DNA from: UKL13-2 sp031430555 | GTDB lineage: Bacteria > Pseudomonadota > Gammaproteobacteria > Burkholderiales > Usitatibacteraceae | DNA: 64,000 nt | Direction of reading: 5' to 3' | NCBI GenBank assembly: GCA_031430555.1 | Contig: JANPBQ010000111.1 | Coordinates: 1-64,000 of the forward strand | Shown: positions 35,397-44,292 of the stretch, piece after piece | Layout: every line of letters starts with the position of its first letter | How positions within the stretch are numbered: the first letter of the stretch is position 1 | Program-made: the position numbers and the translations under genes | Notes under the pieces: model-generated | What the model was told of the DNA's origin: nothing | Databases searched by the model: none | Seen by the model: only the letters and a program-made list of their open reading frames with translations

Positions 35397-35463
35397 CCGT
35401 TCGCCCTGATCCTGTCGAAGGGCCTCTCAATACAGAACCCTTCGACGAGCTAAGGGCGAACGG
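35397..35463. repeat. inverted repeat of the CCGTTCGCCCTGA... family D
   Basis: Arms CCGTTCGCCCTGATCCTG (35397 on) and its near complement ending GGGCGAACGG (to 35463) form a long hairpin with about a 15-base loop. Similar GTCCTTCGGCAGGCTCAGG motifs occur at 61513-61560, showing a dispersed repeat family. It lies between the cold-shock and mgtE genes. Confidence 0.7.
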
Positions 35464-35482
35464 GTTAGTAATGTCGCGTCCC

Positions 35483-36685
35483 TCACTTCACCAGCACCGT
35501 CGCCAACCCCAACAACATCCCCATGCTCACAATATCCGTCGCCGTGGTGAGAAAAATGCTCGACGCCGTCGCCGGATCGGCACCGTAGCGCTTCAACGTT
35601 AACGGCACGATTGCGCCGGAAATGCCGCTGATCATGCAGGCGCCGACCATCGCCAAAAATACCACCACGGCCAACCACAGGCCATGTGGCGAATGTTGCG
35701 CTGATGCGGTTACATACATCGCCACACCGGCAACGACGCCGATCGGCGCGCCATTCATGGCCCCCAGCGCGCCTTCCTTGAATACCAGCTTCTTGCCGTC
35801 GCCCGCCTTAATTTCACCCAATGTGATACCGCGCAACGTGACCGCCATCGCCTGACAACCCGTGTTGCCCGATTGCCCCGCCAACACCGGCAGGAACGCG
35901 GCAAGGATCACGAGCCGGTCGATGGTGCCTTGAAACACGGCGACGACGCCGCCGGCGAGAAAGGCGGTGAGCAGATTCAATTGCAACCACGGGTGGCGAA
36001 ATTTGAAACTCTGCATCATCGGTGTGGTGACGCGTTCTTCTTTTTCTACACCCACCATGCTGCCGGCCTGCGCCGTAATCTCGAATGCTTCGGCCTGAAA
36101 GATCACCTGCCCTCGCACCAGCCCCAGCAGGATTCCGGCTTCATCGCAGACCGGGTACACCGGATAATGGCGGTGCAAGGTTTCCCGCATCGCGTCCGAA
36201 AGCGGAATATCCGGCCGCAGCGAAAACGCGTCGCGAAGCATCACGTCTTCGAGTTTCACCGCGTTGTCAGCGAATAGAAGATCGCGCATCGTCACCACGC
36301 CCAGCATGCGGCCATCCGGGGCGGTGACATAGCCGTAAGTGATGAAAGCGGATTTGATCAATGTGCGCAGTGTCTCGGTCGCTTCGCCGACCGTCGTCGC
36401 GGGCGGAAACATCGCGTAGGCGGGCTCCATCAGGCGGCCCAACGTGCCTTCGCTGTAAGTCTGATTTTTTCGCCACTGCGCGGCGACTTCCGGCGGCGCC
36501 GCTTCCATGATGTCGCGGCGGGTTTCCTCTGTGAGCGCCGCCAATATGTCGAGTACGAATGCCGGATTGAGCTGCACCAGCGCATCGCGTGCCGCATCCG
36601 GCGGCACCGGTTCCAGCAGTCGCGCGGCCTCGGTTGCATGTCGCGCCTGAAGTTCATCGACCAGGCGCTTCGAAACATCGTCCAT
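35483..36685 (-). CDS. mgtE: MgtE-family magnesium transporter
   Basis: The 400-residue product has an N-terminal MgtE domain (about 1-95), two CBS domains (about 95-220, with YGYVTAPDGRMLGVVTMRDLL), and five membrane helices (about 250-400) including PVLAGQSGNTGCQAMAVTLRG, the pore motif of this Mg2+ channel. It is shorter than the usual about 450, mainly in the N domain. ATG at 36685 is chosen because CGAGGAGCGATCC lies upstream on its coding strand; the longer frame to 36844 is not supported. The symbol follows the domain content. No Mg-sensing riboswitch is visible upstream. Confidence 0.9.
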   Translation of the reverse strand: MDDVSKRLVDELQARHATEAARLLEPVPPDAARDALVQLNPAFVLDILAALTEETRRDIMEAAPPEVAAQWRKNQTYSEGTLGRLMEPAYAMFPPATTVGEATETLRTLIKSAFITYGYVTAPDGRMLGVVTMRDLLFADNAVKLEDVMLRDAFSLRPDIPLSDAMRETLHRHYPVYPVCDEAGILLGLVRGQVIFQAEAFEITAQAGSMVGVEKEERVTTPMMQSFKFRHPWLQLNLLTAFLAGGVVAVFQGTIDRLVILAAFLPVLAGQSGNTGCQAMAVTLRGITLGEIKAGDGKKLVFKEGALGAMNGAPIGVVAGVAMYVTASAQHSPHGLWLAVVVFLAMVGACMISGISGAIVPLTLKRYGADPATASSIFLTTATDIVSMGMLLGLATVLVK

Positions 36686-36830
36686 TGGATCGCTCCTCGT
36701 GGTGGCAGGCTGGCAACGCCCGGCTCTTCGAAGCGTACCCGAATCGCGCGCGGCTCGCCACTGCCAGGGCTTTTGGGCGTACGATGGCGATACGATGTCC
36801 CACTCCGCTCCCCCCAAGCCAGGAAATACC

Positions 36831-37094
36831 ATGCCCAGCGACAATGCCGCCGCCGCGTCGAATCCCGTACGCGATATGGCGGTGCAGATTTACGTTCAAT
36901 TGATTCACGGGCAGGTTTCGGTCAACGGCGACGCTGTCAAGATCGCCACCAATCCGGAGAGTCTCGCCAAGATCAGTTTCAAACTCTCGGAAGCGTTTCA
37001 TAAGACGGAAAAGGAAATCAACGCCAGCGCCGCACCGACATCGGTAAAGTTCGACGTCAACAAGCTCGATTTCGACGCGTGGACGACAAAATAA
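36831..37094 (+). CDS. small conserved-looking protein, function unknown
   Basis: The 87-residue product (PSDNAAAASNPVRDMAVQIY, then KFDVNKLDFDAWTTK at the end) is soluble, with no signal peptide, membrane segment or known motif. AGGAAA is at a good distance before the ATG at 36831; an in-frame ATG at 36795 has no such site. It is divergent from mgtE. A gene is likely from its ribosome-binding site and codon use, but its role is unknown. Confidence 0.55.
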   Translation: MPSDNAAAASNPVRDMAVQIYVQLIHGQVSVNGDAVKIATNPESLAKISFKLSEAFHKTEKEINASAAPTSVKFDVNKLDFDAWTTK

Positions 37095-37272
37095 GTTTTC
37101 GGTAGCGTCGCGTTGCAGATTCTTGTTTTTTTGAAGTTACGATCGGACACAACTCACCGATTGATTTTCCGTAAACCTCCACCCGCGCTCAGGCGTTAAC
37201 TGGTTGCGCGATGACATGCCACCGATCGTGCGCAGCAAGTTTCGCGGGGTGGCGCTACTGGAGGTTACGACG

Positions 37273-37656
37273 ATGTTTACATTCAAGTTCGCGCGGAAAG
37301 TAATGCCTGCATTGCTGATTGCTACCGGCACACTGGGTGCGTTGGCAATTCCACAAGTTAGCACCGCGTCCACGGGCGTTTACGTGCAGTTTGCGCCGCT
37401 GGCTCCGCGTTTTGAGCGGCATCCGGAGCCGCGCCACGGTTACAACTGGGTGCCGGGATACTGGGATTGGCGCGGTCATCGCCAAGTCTGGATTGCCGGT
37501 GCCTGGGTGCAAGCGCATCACGGCTATCACTATCAGCCGCATCGCTACGTTTCGCACAATAACCGATGGCAACATGAACGCAACCGCTGGGATCGCGATG
37601 GCGATGGCGTGCCCAATCGCTACGATCGGCAGCCGGACAATCCTTACCGGCGTTAA
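37273..37656 (+). CDS. secreted YXWGXW-repeat protein
   Basis: The 127-residue product has a signal peptide (MPALLIATGTLGALAIP) and tandem aromatic repeats of the Y-x-W-x-x-G-x-W type: YNWVPGYWDWRGHRQVWIAG, AWVQAHHGYHYQPHRYV, with a charged C-terminus (NRWDRDGDGVPNRYDRQP). Such proteins are periplasmic or surface proteins of unknown function. GGAGGTTACGACG precedes the ATG. It is convergent with the rhodanese gene; a 12-base perfect hairpin lies between them (37674-37702). Confidence 0.75.
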   Translation: MFTFKFARKVMPALLIATGTLGALAIPQVSTASTGVYVQFAPLAPRFERHPEPRHGYNWVPGYWDWRGHRQVWIAGAWVQAHHGYHYQPHRYVSHNNRWQHERNRWDRDGDGVPNRYDRQPDNPYRR

Positions 37657-37673
37657 TCTGACAACAAGCAGCA

Positions 37674-37702
37674 GCGGTGATCGCGCAACACGCGATCACC
37701 GC
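37674..37702. terminator. hairpin between convergent genes, possible bidirectional terminator
   Basis: GCGGTGATCGCG and CGCGATCACCGC pair perfectly around CAACA. There is no clear T-run on either strand, so termination is only likely. Confidence 0.45.
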
Positions 37703-37715
37703 CGCAGCGATGCAG

Positions 37716-38729
37716 CTACTTCGCGGTCTTGGTTGCAGCCAGTTCCTTTTCCAGATTGTCGATGCGTTTTTGCATGCCATTCATTTTGGCTTGCAAGTTG
37801 CCGACGTTGAAAAACGTCACGTCATCCGCCGGCGCATCGAGCGTGGCCCCATAGCCGATCCATGACGAATCATAGACGCGCACGTTCTTGAATCCCAAAT
37901 CGGCGAGCACCGTCGCCGTTTCCGAGGCGCGCACGCCGCTCTGGCAATAGACGATAGTTTCCTTTTCCGGGTCGAGTTTTGAATACAGCGCGAGCAATTC
38001 CTTGCGCGGCTTCAAGTTCATGCCGTCCTTGTTTGCCACCAGTTTCTTTTCGAGTTTCGCGGCAGTGTCGGGATCGACCTGGTTCTCAAGGTAGTTGATC
38101 GAGACCGCGCCCGGAATATGTCCGCCGCGAATCGCACGGATGTCCTCGCCGCGAAATTCAGCCGGTGTGCGCGCATCCACAATCTGCACGGTCGGGTCTT
38201 TCAATTTGCGCACGACTTCGGCGGTATCGACCATCAACTCCGTGCGTAGTTTTATTTTCAGGGCGACAGGCGTGCGTTTGATCGGATCGGTCGCGATCGG
38301 CTGACCGGCGGTTTTCCAATCGTCAATGCCGCCGTGATAGACCTTTGCGTTGGCGGCGCTGAAGTAATTCAATGTCGTCAGGCCGAAGTAGACGAGGGGA
38401 CTGCCCTTCAATCCATAGACGACAATTTCCTTCGACGGATCGATGCCCGCATCGCCCAGAATTTTTTCGATCTTCGCCATCGCGATGTAGTCTTCGCGGT
38501 GTTCGTCGCGCAGTTCGGCGCCGATATCGCCGACGTTCACCGCCCCCGGGATGTGGCCCATTTTGTACATCGACGCCGCCCGCGTGTCCCAGATAATGGC
38601 ACCGCGCTTCTGCGCCTCGATCACGTACGCCGTCTCAACGATGGCGGACGTGCTCGCCCATGTCGATGCGGCCAGCGAAGCAAAACCCACCGCGCAGGCA
38701 TGCAATGTCTTGCGAAACGTCATGTTCAT
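37716..38729 (-). CDS. secreted double-rhodanese sulfurtransferase-like protein
   Basis: The 337-residue product has a signal peptide (ACAVGFASLAAST) and two rhodanese-like domains. The first (about 38-140) lacks the active-site Cys: where it should stand the sequence reads VVYGLKGSP. The second (about 165-300) has the catalytic loop VYCQSGVRASET with Cys. A charged helix NLQAKMNGMQKRIDNLEKEL at the end looks like a short coiled coil. Thiosulfate or 3-mercaptopyruvate sulfurtransferase activity is possible; the periplasmic location suggests sulfide or cyanide handling, which is inference. AGGAG stands before the ATG. Confidence 0.85.
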   Translation of the reverse strand: MNMTFRKTLHACAVGFASLAASTWASTSAIVETAYVIEAQKRGAIIWDTRAASMYKMGHIPGAVNVGDIGAELRDEHREDYIAMAKIEKILGDAGIDPSKEIVVYGLKGSPLVYFGLTTLNYFSAANAKVYHGGIDDWKTAGQPIATDPIKRTPVALKIKLRTELMVDTAEVVRKLKDPTVQIVDARTPAEFRGEDIRAIRGGHIPGAVSINYLENQVDPDTAAKLEKKLVANKDGMNLKPRKELLALYSKLDPEKETIVYCQSGVRASETATVLADLGFKNVRVYDSSWIGYGATLDAPADDVTFFNVGNLQAKMNGMQKRIDNLEKELAATKTAK

Positions 38730-39081
38730 CGTAAACTCCTCTGCTTTTGGGGAAAGAAAACTATACACTCGTTGCGGCGCAGGAGGCTTCCATTGAGCCG
38801 GCAATTAAATGTGTCGAAGCGCGCCATTTCCCCGCGTAGGCGGGGATCCAAGTTTCATGCGATTCCGCTATGGAACTTGGCCCCCGCCTACACGGGGGAA
38901 GGAAAAAATTGAAGTCAGTTCAACTTGTTTAATTGCCGGATCAACCTCAATGACCGCCCCATAACCATAAAGTCAAGCACTGGCGCGGCGTTCCATGGCA
39001 AATGATCCAGAAAAGCCCGCCAAATAGCCTGCCCCGGAATCGATCCGCGGGCGATCTACGGGTATGAGCTCTGGGAAACGA
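38730..39081. other. repeat-bearing gap between rhodanese and glnS genes
   Basis: No gene is supported. Segment 38826-38901 carries a double hairpin (ATTTCCCCGCGTAGGCGGGG and its inverted partner GCCCCCGCCTACACGGGGGA, family C type). A half copy of family A repeat (AAGCACTGGCGCGGCGTTCC) lies at 38975-38994. Confidence 0.65.
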
Positions 39082-40884
39082 CTACTTTGCGCTCCACGAA
39101 TCCCGCAACGTCACCGCTCGATTGAATACCGGCGCGCCGGGTTGGCTGTCGACACGGTCCGCGACAAAATAGCCGTGGCGCTCGAATTGAAACCGGTCCT
39201 CGGCCTTGGCGTTTTTGAGCGAGGGCTCAAGATATGCGCGGATGGTTTTCTTCGAGTCGGCATTAAGATCGTCCAGAAAATTTCCGGTTTCGCGGCCCGG
39301 ATGCGGGTTCTTGAACAATCGGTCGTACAAACGCACATCGGCCTGCCAGGCGCTATTCGCACACAGCCAGTGAATGTTACCTTTCACTTTGTAGGCATCG
39401 CTACCCGGCGTGCCGGATTTGCTGTCAGGAAAATATTCCGCCAACACTTTGACAATATTGCCGGCGGCGTCTTTTTCGTAGCCCGTGCATTGGATGACAA
39501 AGCCGTAACGCAACCGCACCTTGTTGCCGGGAAATAAACGGAAATATCCCTTCACGGGCGTTTCCTGAAAATCCTCGCGCTCGATCCAAAGCTCGCCCGA
39601 AAATGGCAGGGCGCGCTTGCCCAGCTCCGGCTGCTGCGGGTGATTCGGCGCATACGCTTCTTCGGTTTTTCCGTCGGGGTAATTGGTGATGACGAGCTTC
39701 ACCGGGTCCAGCACCGCCACGCGCCGCAGCGTGGATTCATTCAAGTGGTCGCGCATACAGTCTTCGAGCACGCTGTAATCGATCCAGCCCGCCGATTTGC
39801 TGACGCCGGTGCGTTCGGCAAATACGCGAAAACCTTCCGGCGTGTAGCCGCGCCGCCGTGCGCCGGCCAGTGTGGGCATGCGCGGATCATCCCAGCCATC
39901 GACGTGCTTTTCCGTGACGAGCTGATTCAGGAAGCGTTTGCTGGTCACAACGTAGGTCACATTCAATCGCGAAAATTCGATCTGCTTCGGCAAGGGGTCG
40001 GCGAAAAATCCCGCGTCGCGCACGTGTTCGAGCAGCCAATCGTAGAACGGCCGCTGATCTTCAAACTCCAGCGTGCAGATCGAATGGGTGATTTGCTCCA
40101 GCGCGTCTTCCAGCGGATGCGCGTAGGTGTACATCGGGTAGATGCACCATTTGTCGCCGGTGCGATGGTGATGCCCGCGCTTGATGCGGTAGAGCGCGGG
40201 ATCGCGCAAATTAATGTTGGGCGAGGCCATATCGATCTTGGCACGCAAGATCAACGCGCCATCGGGATGTTGGCCGTCACGCATTTCGCGGAACAAGCAC
40301 AAGTTTTCATCAATGCTGCGCGAGCGCGAAGGTGAATCGCGGCCCGGCTCAGTGAGCGTGCCGCGATACTCGCGCATTGCCTCAGCCGAGAGATCGTCGA
40401 CGTACGCAAAGCCTTTCAGAATCAGCGCCTCGGCGAATTGGTACATCCAATCAAAATAATCCGATGCGAAATACAGATTGCTCTCACCGTCTTTCGCGAC
40501 ATCGAATCCCAGCCAGGCAAGGCTTGCGAGAATCGAATCGACGTATTCCTGCTCCTCTTTTTCTGGGTTGGTGTCGTCGAACCGCAGATGGCAGCGGCCG
40601 CCGTAACTCTCGGCCAAGCCGAAATTCAGGCAAATGGATTTGGCGTGGCCGATATGCAAATATCCGTTCGGCTCAGGTGGAAATCGTGTGCGGATTTTTG
40701 CGTGATCCCGCGCGCCATTCGCGTGATCGGTCGCGAGGCCCGGCTTGCCCGCCCATTTACGTGTGGCGAATCTATCCGCCGCGAGATCGGCTTCGATGAT
40801 GTTGCGGATGAAATTGGTCGCGTGTGCGGACTCGGGCGCAGTGGCACCGGCGTTGTTCTTGGGAATGTCGTTGCCGTTCGGCAT
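39082..40884 (-). CDS. glnS: glutaminyl-tRNA synthetase
   Basis: The 600-residue class I synthetase charges tRNA-Gln. It has the HIGH motif in GYLHIGHAKSICLNFGLAE (about 75-90) and the KMSKR-like motif in YVVTSKRFLNQLV (VTSKR). The tail ends LRDSWSAK, as in E. coli GlnS (about 554); the N-terminal extension (NDIPKNNAGATAPESAHATN) accounts for the extra length. FRFDDTNPEKEEQEYVDSI is the expected catalytic-core sequence. Neighbours are a protease-like gene upstream and convergent-free space downstream. A GlnRS implies that the organism charges tRNA-Gln directly. Confidence 0.96.
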   Translation of the reverse strand: MPNGNDIPKNNAGATAPESAHATNFIRNIIEADLAADRFATRKWAGKPGLATDHANGARDHAKIRTRFPPEPNGYLHIGHAKSICLNFGLAESYGGRCHLRFDDTNPEKEEQEYVDSILASLAWLGFDVAKDGESNLYFASDYFDWMYQFAEALILKGFAYVDDLSAEAMREYRGTLTEPGRDSPSRSRSIDENLCLFREMRDGQHPDGALILRAKIDMASPNINLRDPALYRIKRGHHHRTGDKWCIYPMYTYAHPLEDALEQITHSICTLEFEDQRPFYDWLLEHVRDAGFFADPLPKQIEFSRLNVTYVVTSKRFLNQLVTEKHVDGWDDPRMPTLAGARRRGYTPEGFRVFAERTGVSKSAGWIDYSVLEDCMRDHLNESTLRRVAVLDPVKLVITNYPDGKTEEAYAPNHPQQPELGKRALPFSGELWIEREDFQETPVKGYFRLFPGNKVRLRYGFVIQCTGYEKDAAGNIVKVLAEYFPDSKSGTPGSDAYKVKGNIHWLCANSAWQADVRLYDRLFKNPHPGRETGNFLDDLNADSKKTIRAYLEPSLKNAKAEDRFQFERHGYFVADRVDSQPGAPVFNRAVTLRDSWSAK

Positions 40885-40962
40885 GGGGCGGTTTCAATCG
40901 GAGGCTAATCCGAAATTTTCTCATAGGCACGCCGCGAATGCGACTCTAAAACACTGGCTCGA

Positions 40963-42054
40963 CTACTGCAAACTCGGCCCCGGCCCGCCGCGCGGGCTCA
41001 TCTCCGCGATCCAATCGGCGGGTACCGCGAAATTGAGGTTCTGCCCGCTGCGCAGCTGGAACGTGGTGATGCCGATCAATTGCCCGGAAATGTTGAACAA
41101 ACCGCCGCCGCTGGAGCCCGGCGAAATCGGCGCGGTGGTTTGCAGGATCGTGCCGAGTTTGGTTTCGCGCAATGACGAGACGATGCCTTCGCTGATGGTG
41201 AGCTCCAATCCCTGTGGCGCACCGATGGCGAAAACTTTTTGGCCAGTGCGTACATATTGCATCCCGCCGATTTCCACCGCCGGCGCACTGAACCCGCCGG
41301 CGACCGTGAGCTGGCAAAGATCGTAGGTTTCGTCGGCGAGTGCGACATGCGCGGTGAAACTATCCTTGCCCGCGCGCACCTCGACAATCGGCCCCTTGAG
41401 CGCGACGTGACAATTGGTGATCACGGTTCCGCGCGCGGTGACCACGCCGCTGCCGCCGCCGATCGGCACGTGCGAATCATCCATCACGACGATGCGCACG
41501 ATGCTGTTGGAGACTTCGGCGAACACTTGATCGCCGGAGCGCGGCCCGGTGTTGACAGATTTCTCGGCGGGCGGGGCAGGCGGCTGGGCGCTCGACAGCG
41601 GCTCGGATGAAACCGGAATCGACGACGTATTCACTGCGTTGCGCGCCGCAACTGTCGGCGCATCAGGCGTTCGCGATTTTCCCATCAACATGACGCCGAC
41701 AAAAATGGTCATCAACATTGCCGCGACAGCAATGCCGATGCCGATCAGGCGGCTGCGCGGCGCGGATGATTTTTCTTCGTGGGGCTGATCCTCGGCAAAA
41801 TCCATCGGCGGCGGCATCGCGACGTTTCGTAGTCGCGGCAGCGGCGCGACCGGTTCGCCAAGCGATTGATCGTAGGTTGCGCGATTGGTTGCGTCCGAGA
41901 GCGTGTAGTACGCATCGGTCAATAATGCCTTTGTATCAGGATCATCGACGCCGGATTGCGTGAGGCGGTCGCATGCGCGCTGGTACGCCTGCCCGATCTC
42001 GGCGTCGCCCGCGTTGTTCTTGATTTGCAGAATCTGGTAGTAGTTCTTTTTCAT
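40963..42054 (-). CDS. fusion of J-like domain, membrane helix and trypsin-like protease
   Basis: The 363-residue protein begins YYQILQIKNNAGDAEIGQAY with an overall J-domain pattern, but the HPD motif that stimulates DnaK is missing (the loop reads LTQSGVDDPD). A membrane helix (about 103-123) leads to a low-complexity proline linker, then an S1-type serine protease: His216 in TNCHV, Asp245 in YDLCQ, and Ser315 in SPGSSGGG. It is similar to DegP-like proteases but lacks PDZ domains. The topology puts the protease outside the cytoplasm. It lies 78 bases upstream of glnS on the same strand and 64 bases downstream of a UMF1-type transporter gene. Confidence 0.78.
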   Translation of the reverse strand: MKKNYYQILQIKNNAGDAEIGQAYQRACDRLTQSGVDDPDTKALLTDAYYTLSDATNRATYDQSLGEPVAPLPRLRNVAMPPPMDFAEDQPHEEKSSAPRSRLIGIGIAVAAMLMTIFVGVMLMGKSRTPDAPTVAARNAVNTSSIPVSSEPLSSAQPPAPPAEKSVNTGPRSGDQVFAEVSNSIVRIVVMDDSHVPIGGGSGVVTARGTVITNCHVALKGPIVEVRAGKDSFTAHVALADETYDLCQLTVAGGFSAPAVEIGGMQYVRTGQKVFAIGAPQGLELTISEGIVSSLRETKLGTILQTTAPISPGSSGGGLFNISGQLIGITTFQLRSGQNLNFAVPADWIAEMSPRGGPGPSLQ

Positions 42055-42118
42055 CGATGCGTCAGCGTATTGGTGCGAAAACAGTCCGAGAAATTCGTCG
42101 AAAGTATAGCCGAGGCGA

Positions 42119-43411
42119 CTATTGATCCGTGCTTACCGCACGACGCCCCCGTGCTTCATCGACACCCGCCAGCACGATGAGTGCCGCGATGAAAAACACG
42201 ATCGTGATCAGCATCGCAAGGCGGTGGTTGCCACCACTCGCCCACGATACCGTGCCATAGGTGAGGGGCCCGAGTATCGCCGACAACCGTGTGGCGACAC
42301 CCCACAATCCGAAGAATTCCGCCGCGCGATCCGGCGGCGAAAAGAACGCCACCAGGGCGCGACCCGCAGACTGGCTGGATCCCATGCAGACACCGGCCAG
42401 ATTGGCCGCCACCCAGAATAGCGGCGGCGTGGTCGCGAACCAGGCGAAAACGACCATCGCCATCCAGCCGACGAGTGTGATCGAGAGCGCATTTTTCTTG
42501 CCGATGGCGTCTTGCACATAGCCAAAGCCGAACGCGCCGATGCAAGCGGTGACATTCACGACCAACACCAGAATCAACGTATCTTGCGTCGTGAAACCCA
42601 TCACTTCCTGCGCGTAAATCGCCGCCAGGGTGATCACCGTCGCCACACCCGCCTGATAGCAGGTGCCACACAAAAATACGCGCAACAAGTCCTTATATCG
42701 TGCTGCTTCGCGCGCGGTTTTGGCGAGCCGCGAAAACGCGTTCATTGCGTCGCTTGCAACGGGTGCCGGCACGGCGCGTTCTTTCAACCAGATAAAAGTC
42801 ACCATTGCGCCCAGCACATAAACAACTGCGGTGATGAGATTGGTTGCCGGCACCGCTTCCGATGTCGACTGGCCGCGTGTCGCGGCGGTCATGATCCACG
42901 CCAGGCAGATTCCCAACGCAACCAATCCGCCCACATAGCCCAAGCTCCAGCCCCAGCCGGACACCTTGCCCAGCGACCCCGGCCTGGCCAATTCCGGCAG
43001 GAACGCCGCAGTGATGTTCTCGCCGATGGCGTAGCAAAAATTCGAAATGATGACGAATACCGCCGCCCAGAGAATCATTCCCGGTCCGGCGAGCGAAAGC
43101 AGCGCAGTGGAAATGACGCAGCCGGTCGTCACGATCATCAGCACGCGTTTTTTCGCCGCGCGCGCATCCGCGTAGGCACCGATAAATGGGCCCGCGATCA
43201 TCACGGCGAGATACGAAACGGCGAGCACGGCAGTCCAGGCAAAAGTCGCCCATTCGGCTTTCTGCGCGACGACCGAAACGAAGTACGCGTTGAACACGGC
43301 GGTGAGCACCACCGTTGTGTAGCCTGAATTGGCGAAGTCGTACATCGACCAGGCGAAGACTTCGCGTTTTTGGACGCCGGGATTAAGCGCGGAAGTTGAT
43401 GGGTTTTGCAT
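42119..43411 (-). CDS. MFS transporter, UMF1 (Atg22-like) family
   Basis: The 430-residue product has 12 hydrophobic segments and the UMF1 N-terminal signature FAWSMYDFANSGYTTVVLTAVFNAYFV, seen in the Atg22-like branch. Other motifs are PFIGAYADARAAKKRVLM and SSQSAGRALVAFFSP. The substrate is unknown. The ATG at 43411 has GAGG upstream on its coding strand reversed. It starts the run leading to the J-like protease and glnS. Confidence 0.82.
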   Translation of the reverse strand: MQNPSTSALNPGVQKREVFAWSMYDFANSGYTTVVLTAVFNAYFVSVVAQKAEWATFAWTAVLAVSYLAVMIAGPFIGAYADARAAKKRVLMIVTTGCVISTALLSLAGPGMILWAAVFVIISNFCYAIGENITAAFLPELARPGSLGKVSGWGWSLGYVGGLVALGICLAWIMTAATRGQSTSEAVPATNLITAVVYVLGAMVTFIWLKERAVPAPVASDAMNAFSRLAKTAREAARYKDLLRVFLCGTCYQAGVATVITLAAIYAQEVMGFTTQDTLILVLVVNVTACIGAFGFGYVQDAIGKKNALSITLVGWMAMVVFAWFATTPPLFWVAANLAGVCMGSSQSAGRALVAFFSPPDRAAEFFGLWGVATRLSAILGPLTYGTVSWASGGNHRLAMLITIVFFIAALIVLAGVDEARGRRAVSTDQ

Positions 43412-43815
43412 TGAGGAATGTTATCCGGAACGGCGTTGGTGCACCACTCAATTGGCGATTTCGCCATTTAAGGAAGTACCGATTTATTTCCCGCGAGGGC
43501 GCGCGCCTTGATTTGGATGGGCTGCAAGGCGCAAACCGCAGCCCCCGCCTTAACACCTGCCGGGGCAGGCTGCGCACCACTATGGCGAGGATTTGCAACA
43601 CCGCGGTCCGCCCAAAGCAAGGATGCGCGTCCCGCGAGGGAATAGATCGGCGCTTCCTTCAAGCCCATGTAATCCTTGCGCGGCCCGCCGCGTTGACCCA
43701 GACGCGGCAGGTCGTAAGGCGACAGCAGGTAAAGCGCGCCTATGCTAGGACTCTTGCGCTTTCCCGTCATCCCGTACTTCTCACTCACTCATCACTACAT
43801 CCGGAGATGCATAAA
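43412..43815. repeat. intergenic region with an imperfect 38-base inverted repeat
   Basis: Arms TTTAAGGAAGTACCGATTT at 43468-43486 (continuing to 43506) and 43625-43662 pair imperfectly (about 80 percent), enclosing about 120 GC-rich bases with another small hairpin (CCTGCCGGGGCAGG). The GAAGTACC-ATTTATTTCCC end resembles the MITE-like family ends at 8884. No gene between the UMF1 and next genes is convincing. Confidence 0.5.
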
Positions 43816-44184
43816 ATGACCTACAAAACACTCGCTGCGCGGTGCGCGACCGGTTTATTTGCCGGCACCGCTTTCGCGCAACCCACCGCACCGCCTGTCG
43901 CGAGAACGGCTGCACCGATTGACCCGAAAGTCGCCGAGTGCCGCGGCAAGAATCAGGCCGAGCATAGGTCGATCGTCGATATGTATCAAAAAGCCAAAGC
44001 TGCCGGCAAAATCGATCCGAGAGAAGCGCAAGCCTTCGCCGCGATGGAAGGTAATCTGAACCGACATGCCGCGTTCCTCGCGCGCGATGGCTTCACCATG
44101 GCCGATTGCGCCACGATGGCCGGCGATCTTGACCGTGAAAAAGCGGTCGTGGCGAGGATGGCCGGGTTGCCACCAGGCAAGTAG
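43816..44184 (+). CDS. small secreted protein, function unknown
   Basis: The 122-residue product has a signal peptide (LAARCATGLFAGTAFAQ) and an alpha-helical, alanine- and lysine-rich body with two pairs of cysteines at CRGKN and ADCATM. No known motif is visible. CCGGAG is about nine bases before the ATG at 43816; an ATG at 43807 and the longer frame from 43396 have less support. A strong hairpin at 44236-44265 follows, and the next gene is convergent. Confidence 0.65.
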   Translation: MTYKTLAARCATGLFAGTAFAQPTAPPVARTAAPIDPKVAECRGKNQAEHRSIVDMYQKAKAAGKIDPREAQAFAAMEGNLNRHAAFLARDGFTMADCATMAGDLDREKAVVARMAGLPPGK

Positions 44185-44235
44185 CCAAGCAATGCGCTGC
44201 GGGGAGATTCAGGCCCCGAGATGTTACGCAGAAAT

Positions 44236-44270
44236 TGACAAGGGGAGCTTCGGCTCTCCTTGTCATTTGT
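44236..44270. terminator. intrinsic terminator between convergent genes
   Basis: TGACAAGGGGAGC pairs with GCTCTCCTTGTCA around a TTCG loop (one G-U pair) and is followed by TTTGT. It probably ends the small secreted-protein gene and may also serve the minus-strand NTF2-like gene, whose stop is at 44293. Confidence 0.8.
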
Positions 44271-44292
44271 CGCAAGGAAATGGGTGAATCGG

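Noticed and set aside
36686..36830. Magnesium riboswitch before mgtE
   Set aside because: The gap is only 145 bases shared with a divergent gene, and I see no M-box-like conserved structure.
43396..43815. Long N-terminal extension of the small secreted protein and a minus-strand ORF 43468-43788
   Set aside because: They cross the imperfect inverted repeat; the signal peptide begins at 43816.
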